Source: Histomonas meleagridis (lineage: Eukaryota > Parabasalia > Tritrichomonadida > Dientamoebidae). From it: a DNA stretch of 64,000 nt. Position numbers and translations under genes: made by a program. This document shows positions 28,980 to 37,509 of this stretch, piece after piece. The stretch's first letter is position 1. Each line of letters begins with the position of its first letter. The stretch spans positions 806,001 through 870,000 of the forward strand of contig WSYJ01000178.1 of the NCBI GenBank assembly GCA_020186115.1, given 5' to 3'. The notes beneath the pieces were generated by a model. It did not search any database, was not told where the DNA came from, and was given only the letters and a program-made list of their open reading frames with translations.

Positions 28980-30899
28980 ATGTCAGTTCCAACCACATCC
29001 ATTCTCACAGGAAGCAAACAATCGTCGACGCCGTCCTCTCTTCCAGTATCAAATGTAATCGGCACATCGTACGATACTCCTCAGTCAAGTTCCATTCTTT
29101 CCGGTTCAGTAATTAACGAAGTATCCAGACTTTCAGATGTTTCGGAGCGGCGTTCAACTGCCGAAAGGCCGATCGACATGGAGAAGCTCAATGAAGAGCG
29201 GAGTCATTGGCTCAATCAAATCCTTGCGGAAAATCCACAAATTCTTGCGATGCGAGAGAAATCATTACAAGTCTCTGGCGGGTTTTCCTTTGCCAATGTT
29301 ACGCATACTCAAACGTTTACGGCATTATCGTGTATTGATCGGAAGACAATTCTTGAGCTAATCTATCAACATCTTCAAGCAATTGGTATGTACCGTACGG
29401 CCGAAGTGTTATCTAATGAATGTGGACATGTTTTTCAAACATCAGATCAACCATGGGATCGAACAGATTTACATCTCTTGACATCAATTGCAGTTGGCCA
29501 TCGCGAAGACCCATGGAATGTACCAGCGGACTTAAACCATGAAAACATTACTGAGTATTTGGAGGAAGATTTCTTTTCATCGCCATATCGAGAAGATCCG
29601 AAGACAATTTGGGACGAATACTTTAATCCGGACTTAAACTGTCGCTTTAGTGACCCTAATAATCACGACTATCAAAACCTTACTGCTGCATCATTAAAAC
29701 GATTAATTGTATATCAATGTACAACAGAAGTTCATGGTATTAATGATGAATGTCAACAATTATTCTTTTTGACAATACATTCTATCACTAGTGCGCAACA
29801 TTTTCTTAATCATATTGTTGAATTATTTGATCTTAACTTGGAAGGAACTAAATATGAATCAGAGAAAATCGAACAACAACAAATCTCTGACTTACGTAAA
29901 AGTATCATAAACCTATTAAAGAAATGGATCAATTATCATGGATTATTCATTGGTAAGAAGACGATTGATTTGATCCAAAAATTCTTGACAAGAATTTGTA
30001 ATGATCCGCAACATGAAAAACTTAAAGTTTATGCTCAAGCAATCTTAAAGACATTAAAGACTGGATTAACTTATGGTACTAAGAAAGGTACATGTAACTT
30101 TGATCAAGAACCGATGATCAAAGATCCACAAGTCTTATTTAAGCCAAGTTTATCGATATTAGATCCAGAACCTCTTGAAGTTGCACGTCAAATAACGTTA
30201 ATATATCATAAGAAATATGCGTCAATTCATTCATTAGAATTTATCGTTGCATTAAAGTCTAGAAAAGCAACAATTCAAACGCAAACATTAAATGATTTCT
30301 TCCAATTCGGTGAAGATATTACACGATTAGTAGCAGATGCTTATTTAAGTTCCACTAATAAGGATCAAGCATATGATCGAATCTTTGAAATAATTAAGCA
30401 ATTTAAAGAATTATGTAACTTCGATGCAGTATCTTGTTTGACACAATTAATGTTACGAGATGATGTTTGTGCATTCTTATCAAAAGATCCAAAAGATAAA
30501 AATAATTTGGAACAAAAGAAAAATAAATTATTGGAAATGTGGAAAGAATCAGGTGAAAATGATAAATATGAAGCAAAGAAACCAACGCCATATGAAACTT
30601 GTTTGACTCAAAGATTCGAAGGTTGGGTCCCTTGTATACCAAATATGCACGCAGAAATTAAAAGAATTGATAAGAAAGTGCTCCAAATGAATGATTATAT
30701 CGACGGATTAATTAATTGGGAGAAAATGAGAACGTTAGCAGAAAGATGTACAATCTTATATAGGTTCCAAAATCAAGCTTATAATTATTACACAATCCCA
30801 CAAATAGAAAAGGTAATATTGCAAGGTACTAAGATGTCGGCGCAAGAGATTGTTAGTAAGTTGGAGGAGAAATTGTTGGAACAAATGGAAATTACTTAG
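28980..30899 (+). CDS. LisH-RasGEF protein (Ras guanine-nucleotide exchange factor)
   Basis: 639 residues. Residues 1-60 are Ser/Thr/Pro-rich. Residues about 118-150 (TILELIYQHLQAIGMYRTAE) form a LisH motif, as in Dictyostelium GEFs. A RasGEF N-terminal (REM) domain follows around 225-330 (LTAASLKRLIVYQCTT), and the Cdc25-type catalytic domain runs from about 400 to 630: DPLEVARQITLIYHKKYASI-type start, then CNFDAVSCLTQLML and PCIPNMHAEIKRID, and the closing IINWEK/LINWEKMRTLAE. It activates Ras-like GTPases at membranes. Trichomonads have few RasGEFs. An upstream 250-bp flank lacks a clear promoter motif. Confidence 0.9.
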   Translation: MSVPTTSILTGSKQSSTPSSLPVSNVIGTSYDTPQSSSILSGSVINEVSRLSDVSERRSTAERPIDMEKLNEERSHWLNQILAENPQILAMREKSLQVSGGFSFANVTHTQTFTALSCIDRKTILELIYQHLQAIGMYRTAEVLSNECGHVFQTSDQPWDRTDLHLLTSIAVGHREDPWNVPADLNHENITEYLEEDFFSSPYREDPKTIWDEYFNPDLNCRFSDPNNHDYQNLTAASLKRLIVYQCTTEVHGINDECQQLFFLTIHSITSAQHFLNHIVELFDLNLEGTKYESEKIEQQQISDLRKSIINLLKKWINYHGLFIGKKTIDLIQKFLTRICNDPQHEKLKVYAQAILKTLKTGLTYGTKKGTCNFDQEPMIKDPQVLFKPSLSILDPEPLEVARQITLIYHKKYASIHSLEFIVALKSRKATIQTQTLNDFFQFGEDITRLVADAYLSSTNKDQAYDRIFEIIKQFKELCNFDAVSCLTQLMLRDDVCAFLSKDPKDKNNLEQKKNKLLEMWKESGENDKYEAKKPTPYETCLTQRFEGWVPCIPNMHAEIKRIDKKVLQMNDYIDGLINWEKMRTLAERCTILYRFQNQAYNYYTIPQIEKVILQGTKMSAQEIVSKLEEKLLEQMEIT

Positions 30900-31587
30900 A
30901 ACATCAAAACTTTCGTGATGTAAAACCGTAATAAACGAACGAATAATTGGGTGAATTTCTTTTGAAAATAATCGTTGTATATGAAAAAGTTGTGTAAATC
31001 ACTCAAATCGAAATTTTATACATTTTACAGCAATTTTAATTACAATGCAATGACTTCTAAATACCACCTACTTATAGGAGATGGGAAATTATATAAAATT
31101 CTATTGGAAAACAAGATAGAACACAAATTTGAAGCATTCCTACGATTTTTGATCACTATTTTCAATTTTTGAAATATAAACATAATGCTAAATATCATTT
31201 GAATAAAATAAAAATTAACATTATTTATTTAGATATACTTGTTGGCTATGTGAAATTGTGGTGATACACGATATGGTGATGTCACAGCTGTTGGCTAATT
31301 ATCATTATTAGATTTGAGTGATGATACAATTGTTAATATTATTGATGAATCTGTATGATTTTTGATTGTTTCCATTATCCCATGGATTAATCAATAATCC
31401 TCTTCCCCAAGGAGAGCTACTTGATCCATTTCTGGTTTTGTTTTTTCGATAATTGCTATATTTCCACGCGCTATCCACAGAAGAGTCACATCACCGATTG
31501 CTTTCACTCCATTTGATAATTATCAAAGTCATTCGCCACAACTTAAAGTTATACATTAACTAAAACACCAAAAATTCAAATCAAAGT
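30900..31587. other. Intergenic with protein-like fragments but no start codon
   Basis: About 690 bp between convergent genes. On the minus strand, roughly 31390-31510, a 40-codon frame without ATG reads KAIGDVTLLWIARG and EMDQVALLGEEDY before a stop, and the neighbouring frame reads SSPWGRGLLINPW. The stretch is less A/T-rich than its flanks and may be the decayed end of a gene. No complete gene is supported. Confidence 0.4.
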
Positions 31588-33006
31588 TTAGTAGAACGCA
31601 GGTATGTTTGCGTATTTCATTGGTCTATAATTCTCAGGTATTGGCTGAGCCTCGAATTGTTGGAACTTGTAATCCTTCAGTGACAAGTCCTCGTTATATT
31701 CCATGAGCACGACCGCTCCTTTGTTATCCATTTGTCCGATATAATTTGGTGCAGAGAATATTGTAATACATTTTCCGTTATGCATTACGCCATAACCATT
31801 TTCTTGTACCTGATGCGATCTAATCAACAAGTCCAAGTTATTCTTTTGTAAGAATTGTTCAGTTACATCAGGTCCAAATGTACTTGTTACACCTCTTGGC
31901 GATGGCGCGAAGCCATTTTCTTCCATAGGATCACTCCATAAGATATCATTTAATGGGCCTGTTTCAGGTGGCTGTGAAAATCGATCCATTCCATTAATGT
32001 CTTTAATGGTGATCGATTGATCTCTAAATAATCCGCCATGGATTACTAGTGTCTTACCATTAATTATATGGCCTAATGGTAAATAATTAAAGAAATCACT
32101 AAATTGCTTATAGATGTTCGAGTTGTATTTGCTAGTGCACTCACGTGAAAAGCCATACAATGAATTCATGGTCATGGTTTCATGATTCCCTCGATTCATA
32201 TAGACGCATTTAGGATTATATAACTTCCAGGCAAATAAGGTTAATAGAATTTCAACACCCATTGACCCGCGATCAACATAATCGCCATTGAACAAATATG
32301 GATTATCAGTGGATGGCTCCCCAAATTGCTTAAATATATTAAGAAGATCTTGGTATTGACCATGGGTATCACCAACTATACGAATATGGCCTGGTTGTGT
32401 AAGATCAACAATATTGGCCATTTGTTGATTCATGTCTTTCATTAAGGAAATCATGTGAGTGACAACCCTGGTGGGTGGGAGCTTGTTGTTAAATAAATCT
32501 GTCATTAATTGACGGACATAATCGAGAGTGAATTCTGGAAGTTGAACTTGTTGTGTAGGTTCATCTTCAGGAACGGTAATAACAAGATTGTCATCATCGT
32601 TGCTCATTGCTTCACGATATCCTTTCATGAGTAACTGCTTCTTTGCAAATTCCATTTGGTCCCTCCAAAACTTTTCTTTGGGCTGTATTTTAGCAGCGCT
32701 AAGGAAATCATTATATGAGTCTTTCCAATCAAGAGTACAACCTAAAGCTTGGCCACGACGATAATATGCTTTTACATTTTGTGGATTTAATTCAATTGCT
32801 TTTGTTGCTGATTCTATTGACTCTGCGTATTTTTCAATTTGTAGTTGTGCTGCTGAAAGGTTTGTATAAATTGTTGATAAAACAACTTTGTTTTCAGGTG
32901 GAATCTCTTCGATAGCAAGTTGATAACACTTACAAGCATCGAAATATTTTTTAGACCTGAAAAAGTTGTTTCCTTCTGCGTGTTGGGCCGAAATTGTTTG
33001 CGACAT
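31588..33006 (-). CDS. PPP5C: Serine/threonine protein phosphatase 5 (PP5)
   Basis: 472 residues. Three TPR units occupy residues 5-120 (AEGNNFFRSKKYFDACKCYQ, AYYRRGQALG). The PPP catalytic domain carries all metal and catalytic motifs: GDTHGQYQDL, GDYVDRGSMG, RGNHETMTMN, HGGLF and RSHQVQENGYG, with SAPNYIGQ. The C-terminal MKYANIPAFY corresponds to the autoinhibitory helix region of PP5 (family: PMAYANT). TPR-phosphatase order is diagnostic of PP5, an Hsp90-associated phosphatase in cytosol and nucleus. All catalytic residues are present. ATG 33006 (MSQTISAQHAEG). Confidence 0.97.
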   Translation of the reverse strand: MSQTISAQHAEGNNFFRSKKYFDACKCYQLAIEEIPPENKVVLSTIYTNLSAAQLQIEKYAESIESATKAIELNPQNVKAYYRRGQALGCTLDWKDSYNDFLSAAKIQPKEKFWRDQMEFAKKQLLMKGYREAMSNDDDNLVITVPEDEPTQQVQLPEFTLDYVRQLMTDLFNNKLPPTRVVTHMISLMKDMNQQMANIVDLTQPGHIRIVGDTHGQYQDLLNIFKQFGEPSTDNPYLFNGDYVDRGSMGVEILLTLFAWKLYNPKCVYMNRGNHETMTMNSLYGFSRECTSKYNSNIYKQFSDFFNYLPLGHIINGKTLVIHGGLFRDQSITIKDINGMDRFSQPPETGPLNDILWSDPMEENGFAPSPRGVTSTFGPDVTEQFLQKNNLDLLIRSHQVQENGYGVMHNGKCITIFSAPNYIGQMDNKGAVVLMEYNEDLSLKDYKFQQFEAQPIPENYRPMKYANIPAFY

Positions 33007-33138
33007 GGTTCAAAGAATAATATCGCCGATAATATTTTTTGTGAAGAAATTCACCGTGGTCCGATCAAAAGTGACAGTTCATTGGTTTTATTGAGTAAAT
33101 ATAACATATATATAATTGTCTATGCCTCATTTATTTAT

Positions 33139-34359
33139 TTAAAGAGGAAGAAATGGCTTCGCATAAGCAGTTTTTCCTTGCTCACCATTTTTAATTCCGA
33201 TTTCAACGTATCCTTCGGGTGCTTTAGATCCATTATCAATGCTGATGACAGCCTTTTGGACTCTTTCCTCAAATTGCGCTTTAGCTTTTGCATCAAGTTC
33301 TTCATCATGCTTCTTTATAATCTCATTAAGCTTGTTTTCTAGAGCTGATGAATCAATTGTTTCTTCACCATTTTCTAATACAAGTGTCACTTTTCCTGCA
33401 TCTGCTGGTTTAAGAGCAAAGAGTTGACCTTCTGAGATGATTTGTTTAAATGAATCAGCTGTGAAAGGTTTGTTTGTGGTATCAATACGAACATTCTTAA
33501 GATTAGTTATATCAACACCATATGATGTGCCATGAGAACGGATAAGATATGACGGGAGGATAACTTTGCCAACTTCGGAGTTGTTGGCAACAATTGCAGC
33601 AAACATCTTTGATGTGATGTTTAAATCAAATATATATGGTGGAGCAAATTTATTGTTTGCTTCAAGTACTTGGAACTCAATAGCAGCTGAAAGTTCTTTT
33701 CCATACTTATGAAGACAAGCAACTTCAAGAATTGTGAGATCTGGAAGTACTGCATAATACTTAACGCAGTTATCTTTCTCTGCTGTGAACACATAAAGGT
33801 GAAGTTTGCAAGAAAGGAATTGTGTGAACTCTTTGGTGACTTCTTCAATCTCTTTATTGTATTCTTCTTCGGTTGCAAATATACCTTCAGCATCAATGGC
33901 AGGATATTCGCGATCTGTGATAAGAGACACTTCAACAGAACCTTTGTTTTCACAATATCTGAAATAACTAAGTAAACGACGAACTGGAAGATCTCTATAA
34001 GAACGAGTTGTTAGTTTTTCAATTTGAGGAACAACAAGCTCTGGATGGTAAGAAAGATAAAATGGGTCATTAAGCTTTGTGAGACCAGTATGTGTAATTT
34101 TGAGAACTTTTTCGTCAAGATCTCCTTTAATTGCTTCTGGAATTGATTTAAATTGTGCTTTAGTGGAAATGGTTGGGACAAGCATTTCATCATATTCAAA
34201 CTTATTATGAAGAACTTGACCAAATCCTTCTAAAATAGAGTTAATTCCATACCAACCATTTGGTAATTGGATTGTAGTATGATCTAGAGGATATCTATCA
34301 TCAACTAAGCCAAGTCTAATAATTGCTTGATATTTATCAATGAATTCTTGATCAATCAT
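33139..34359 (-). CDS. Degenerate prolyl-tRNA-synthetase-like protein
   Basis: 406 residues from ATG 34359 (MIDQEFIDKYQ); the preceding codon is TTG. The fold is that of the class II synthetase core of eukaryote/archaeal-type ProRS: NGWYGINSILEGFGQ (motif-1 area), LSYHPELVVPQIEKL, SYRDLPVRRLLSYFRYCEN (motif-2 area), FATEEEYNKEIEEV and IRSHGTSYGVDITN. Key ProRS elements are changed: the TREFLWQEGHT block reads TDREYPAIDAEG, motif 3 ends early, and no anticodon-binding domain follows. The C-terminus has a helical ProRS-like segment. It is probably a paralog without charging activity; its role is unknown. It lies 132 bp downstream of the PP5 start on the same strand. Confidence 0.6.
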   Translation of the reverse strand: MIDQEFIDKYQAIIRLGLVDDRYPLDHTTIQLPNGWYGINSILEGFGQVLHNKFEYDEMLVPTISTKAQFKSIPEAIKGDLDEKVLKITHTGLTKLNDPFYLSYHPELVVPQIEKLTTRSYRDLPVRRLLSYFRYCENKGSVEVSLITDREYPAIDAEGIFATEEEYNKEIEEVTKEFTQFLSCKLHLYVFTAEKDNCVKYYAVLPDLTILEVACLHKYGKELSAAIEFQVLEANNKFAPPYIFDLNITSKMFAAIVANNSEVGKVILPSYLIRSHGTSYGVDITNLKNVRIDTTNKPFTADSFKQIISEGQLFALKPADAGKVTLVLENGEETIDSSALENKLNEIIKKHDEELDAKAKAQFEERVQKAVISIDNGSKAPEGYVEIGIKNGEQGKTAYAKPFLPL

Positions 34360-34872
34360 CAAAAGAATGGCTGTGCATTGAAACGCCTTCTTAAATACGA
34401 CGGTTAGATGAGGTGACCCTCAGAAAATCATTGGAAAATGGCTAGTTTTCCTTTCAAAAAGATTTTGGTCTCGCCCAATATTTGAATGAAAGACGTTTAT
34501 CATCAAAGCCAAACCTTTCACTTTCACATTAAATGTTTATATATTGATTTAAACCTATAAAAACATATCATTTTACTACTGACGTTCTATCCAAAAGTAT
34601 TTAATTTATATTAGATATATCATTTTTAAGCAGATCCTTATTGTTAATAAATTCAAAATATTATCTTCATTCAAATTAAAAAAAGATTACTGCTATAGAT
34701 ATTAAATCTTGTGTGGGCTCAAACAAGGAACGAAGAATGATTTATAAACTTGCTTGATATTGTTTCCAACTGGAAAAGACGATTAAATAAAACTGAAAAA
34801 AAGCTGCTTTGACTTTTTGAATGACACTTTTCCTTCAAAAATAGAAAACGGTTTGGCCATCCATTCCGTTAC
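34360..34872. other. Divergent intergenic region upstream of L38e
   Basis: About 510 bp between the synthetase-like gene and L38e. Near the left side is AACCGTCGTA (about 34397-34406 in minus orientation), a MYB-like core; on the right is the AACGGTTTGGCC box. The rest is A/T-rich without recognisable features. Confidence 0.5.
34847..34858 (+). promoter_or_regulatory. AACGGTTTGGCC box before L38e
   Basis: The 12-mer AACGGTTTGGCC ends 14 nt before the L38e ATG. The identical 12-mer, in the same orientation relative to its gene, lies 7 nt before the L29e ATG (56272-56283). AACGG fits a MYB core (YAACKG). It is a candidate ribosomal-protein gene promoter element. Confidence 0.55.
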
Positions 34873-35100
34873 ATGCCAAAATCAGTTGCAACTCCACGTA
34901 AATTCCTTGAGCTTGCTGCTCGACCAGATGCTAAATGGGTCAAGGTCAAGAAAGTTAAAAAGAGCGGTGACACAAAATTCAAGCTCAGGACTACAAAATA
35001 TCTTTACACATTAACTGTTAAGCAACCCAAGTTTGTTCAACTTGTTACAGAATCAATTCCTCAAGGACTTGAAGTAATCTATCTTGACAAACGCGAATAA
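34873..35100 (+). CDS. RPL38: 60S ribosomal protein L38 (L38e)
   Basis: 75 residues, normal for L38e. MPKSVATPRKFLELAARPDAKWVKVKK aligns with the family start (MPxxIxxIKxFLxxARRKDAKxVKIKK), followed by FKLRTTKYLYTL (family FKxRCSRYLYTL) and SIPQGLEVIYLDK. Large-subunit structural protein. An overlapping +1 frame beginning at 34817 is only a shadow. Stop TAA is followed by ATAAA, forming the TAAA 3' signal. The 5' flank has the AACGGTTTGGCC box. Confidence 0.96.
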   Translation: MPKSVATPRKFLELAARPDAKWVKVKKVKKSGDTKFKLRTTKYLYTLTVKQPKFVQLVTESIPQGLEVIYLDKRE

Positions 35101-35216
35101 ATAAACTTTTAATTTTTTTTTTCTCAATGAAATTATTTCATATAAATCTTTTCCTCAACTTTTTTTTTAAAACTCAAAAATTTTACCGTATAATATTTAC
35201 AAAAAAACAATTATTG

Positions 35217-37322
35217 TTATCCAAGACCGAGTAAAAATTTCATCGACTCTATCGGGTCCCCCCTAATTAGGGGTGCATATTGGGGCACCTCATTCGACTC
35301 AAGCACCAATTCAACTTCGGGTGAAAACGAAAAAATTTCTGGTGTTATTTCAGACTTTGGCTGTTCATTTTGATTTCTTTTCACTGCTGTTTGTTGACTT
35401 ACGTTGGAATTTCGAAGATAAGTTTTTGATTGTGGATTTCCACTTCTTTTTTGTGCATTATTTGTTGGTTTCTGTATTTTGACTTGCTGTTGATTTTCAA
35501 GCATCATCTGTTCGTACTGTTCAACATCATCTGTTACTGTAAACATGTAAGTACATGGACCATCGTTATCGAATAAATCAAATAATGTTAGATCTGTATT
35601 CAAAATTGGTTCACTGCCTTTCTTTGGCTTTCTCCCACGATTTTTCTTTCCGATCAGTTGGTCTTTCTTCTTTGTCTTAGGTGATTTTTGGCGACGATTA
35701 TCAGTATGTCGTGTTACTGATGGAGTTTCTTTTTCCTCCCGTATTGGTTTGTTTTCTACTTTGTCATCTGGCGCTGTACAATGCCAACCAATCCATTTAT
35801 TGAGCTCTTCTAAAATTCCTGGAATGAAATCAATTCCGAGTGTAAGTTCATCTCCAGCTTTAATAAATTCTTCAGTTGAGCTACCTGGGCTAAGGCTAGC
35901 ATCACCGACAAAAACACCACAATAAACTGATGAGCCAACTTCGAAAAGCTTTAATACGCAATTTCCAAACATTGATCGACGCATCTTATGTAGTGGTGAG
36001 AATTCAATATGAGATGTGTCTAGAACAAGACGTGTGTCTGCTATTTGATAAAAACGAAAGTCAACACCATCATCATAATTAAACTCTTCAAGATCACCAA
36101 CAAGTCCTTCGGCGACCGTTACAAACTGTCCCTTTTTCAAATCAACCGCTGTGAAGAGACCGTTTTCCTTAACGTTGGAAAGCGACGGTTCTGGCACTGA
36201 TGGAAGCTTGAGCAGATTTCCCTGGATACGGCCAAGCTCAAACGTAGTATTCTCTGTTAGCTTACAGCCAGTTTCAAATGGCTCTTTTATTTCAACGTCT
36301 GTTCTATAAATGTCATTAAACAAAAGATCATTAAATATCCAGGTGAATTGCTCTTCATCCAAGCCATAAAAATGGTTACAAAGATACTTTGATCCTGTTA
36401 GAAATGATTGAAAAAGATTATGTCTCTTTTTTCGAGAAATCAAACTTGGATTGAGAGGATGACAAATAAAAAAGAATGAACGAAATCGATCATAAAATGA
36501 TTCACAGAATTCTCTGTAGTTTAATGTGGCTTCATCAATATCTATAGATAAAAAATCATTAAAGGGACTGTTATAAATATGATTTGGAAGGTTCTCAACC
36601 TTATCTTGTGTGAATGTATATGTAATGTCGTTGTCAATTTTGACGTTATGTGATAATTTAATTTTTGGATAAGTTAATTTAGATTTTCCACAAAAATTGC
36701 AAACATAATCTCCACGAGGCAGAGGTCCAAAGAGCAGTCCGACACATCTGCGATGGACATAATATCCACAATGTGTACATTGAATTAGTGAAAATAAATA
36801 ATTTAGATTGTTATTGCACTTACATCTGATTGGCCTATGACCGCAAGTCTCGCAAATGTATTTGTCTGGAACAGTGTGTTGATTAAGGCCAACGCAAATT
36901 GCATGCTGCCAACATCCACATTTTTCACATCCAACTAAAAGTCCTGATATTGTTTTTTCTTGACAAATACATCGCAGCGTCCACTTCTCGTCTCCTTCTT
37001 CTTCAATAATTGTTGGAGGTGGAAATTCTACCAAAAATTTAGGTTTTGGAATGGCACCTTGAAGTGATTTTGAGCGTCTCAAAGCGTTGCTTTGTGATTG
37101 TGCCATACTATTTCGTAAATTTTGTTTTGTATTATTGCTTATTTCAGAAAATGATGGGATAAATAAATATGGCATAATGTTGTTTGGTCTTCCAAGCAGA
37201 TGTGGTTCTTCTGTAATTTGTTCTTTTGCTTCTGTTTCTATTTCTATTTCGTTTTCGTTCATCATTGTCACTTTTTTGTAGAATAGTTTTTTCTTTTTCT
37301 TTTTCTTCTGTTTGCGCTTCAT
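35217..37322 (-). CDS. Two-PHD, SET-domain chromatin protein (SET3/MLL5-like)
   Basis: About 701 residues from ATG 37322 (MKRKQKK, a Lys-rich possible nuclear signal); ATGs at 37487 and 37265 are alternatives, the former adding text that looks non-coding. Two PHD fingers lie near residues 115-170 (CICQEKTISGLLVGCEKCG, WQHAICVGL, CETCG) and 170-215 (CKC, CTHCGYYVHRRCVGL, CNFCG). A SET-type domain follows: NGLFTAVDLKKGQFVTVAEG, RFYQIADTRLVLDTSH, MRRSMFGNCVLKLF and AGDELTLGIDFIPG, in the order seen in SET3/UpSET/MLL5. These often lack methyltransferase activity and act in histone deacetylase complexes. The tail is basic and Gln/Asn-rich. G/C-rich palindromes sit in the last codons. Confidence 0.85.
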   Translation of the reverse strand: MKRKQKKKKKKKLFYKKVTMMNENEIEIETEAKEQITEEPHLLGRPNNIMPYLFIPSFSEISNNTKQNLRNSMAQSQSNALRRSKSLQGAIPKPKFLVEFPPPTIIEEEGDEKWTLRCICQEKTISGLLVGCEKCGCWQHAICVGLNQHTVPDKYICETCGHRPIRCKCNNNLNYLFSLIQCTHCGYYVHRRCVGLLFGPLPRGDYVCNFCGKSKLTYPKIKLSHNVKIDNDITYTFTQDKVENLPNHIYNSPFNDFLSIDIDEATLNYREFCESFYDRFRSFFFICHPLNPSLISRKKRHNLFQSFLTGSKYLCNHFYGLDEEQFTWIFNDLLFNDIYRTDVEIKEPFETGCKLTENTTFELGRIQGNLLKLPSVPEPSLSNVKENGLFTAVDLKKGQFVTVAEGLVGDLEEFNYDDGVDFRFYQIADTRLVLDTSHIEFSPLHKMRRSMFGNCVLKLFEVGSSVYCGVFVGDASLSPGSSTEEFIKAGDELTLGIDFIPGILEELNKWIGWHCTAPDDKVENKPIREEKETPSVTRHTDNRRQKSPKTKKKDQLIGKKNRGRKPKKGSEPILNTDLTLFDLFDNDGPCTYMFTVTDDVEQYEQMMLENQQQVKIQKPTNNAQKRSGNPQSKTYLRNSNVSQQTAVKRNQNEQPKSEITPEIFSFSPEVELVLESNEVPQYAPLIRGDPIESMKFLLGLG
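35263..35290. repeat. G/C-rich double palindrome in 3' coding end of the SET gene
   Basis: CCCCTAATTAGGGG is a perfect 14-bp palindrome and directly overlaps GGTGC...GCACC, giving two possible hairpins within 30 bp. In a 70% A/T genome this concentration is unusual. The coding sense reads EVPQYAPLIRGDP. Confidence 0.4.
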
Positions 37323-37509
37323 TGGAATGCATAATACATTTAGGGATTGAATTAATAATTTTAATGTATTTTTAAATTTATAAAAAAAAATAAAATAAAA
37401 GTCTTTTTTATGATTTATAGATATGACTAATCTTTTATGAAAAATTATATGATCAAGATTTTGTAAAATCGAAACATGAAAAAACATGATTTATTAATAT
37501 TATTTTTGA

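Noticed and set aside
30981-31172. Short frame 3' of the RasGEF gene
   Set aside because: No domain or composition signal; probably chance in A/T-rich 3' DNA.
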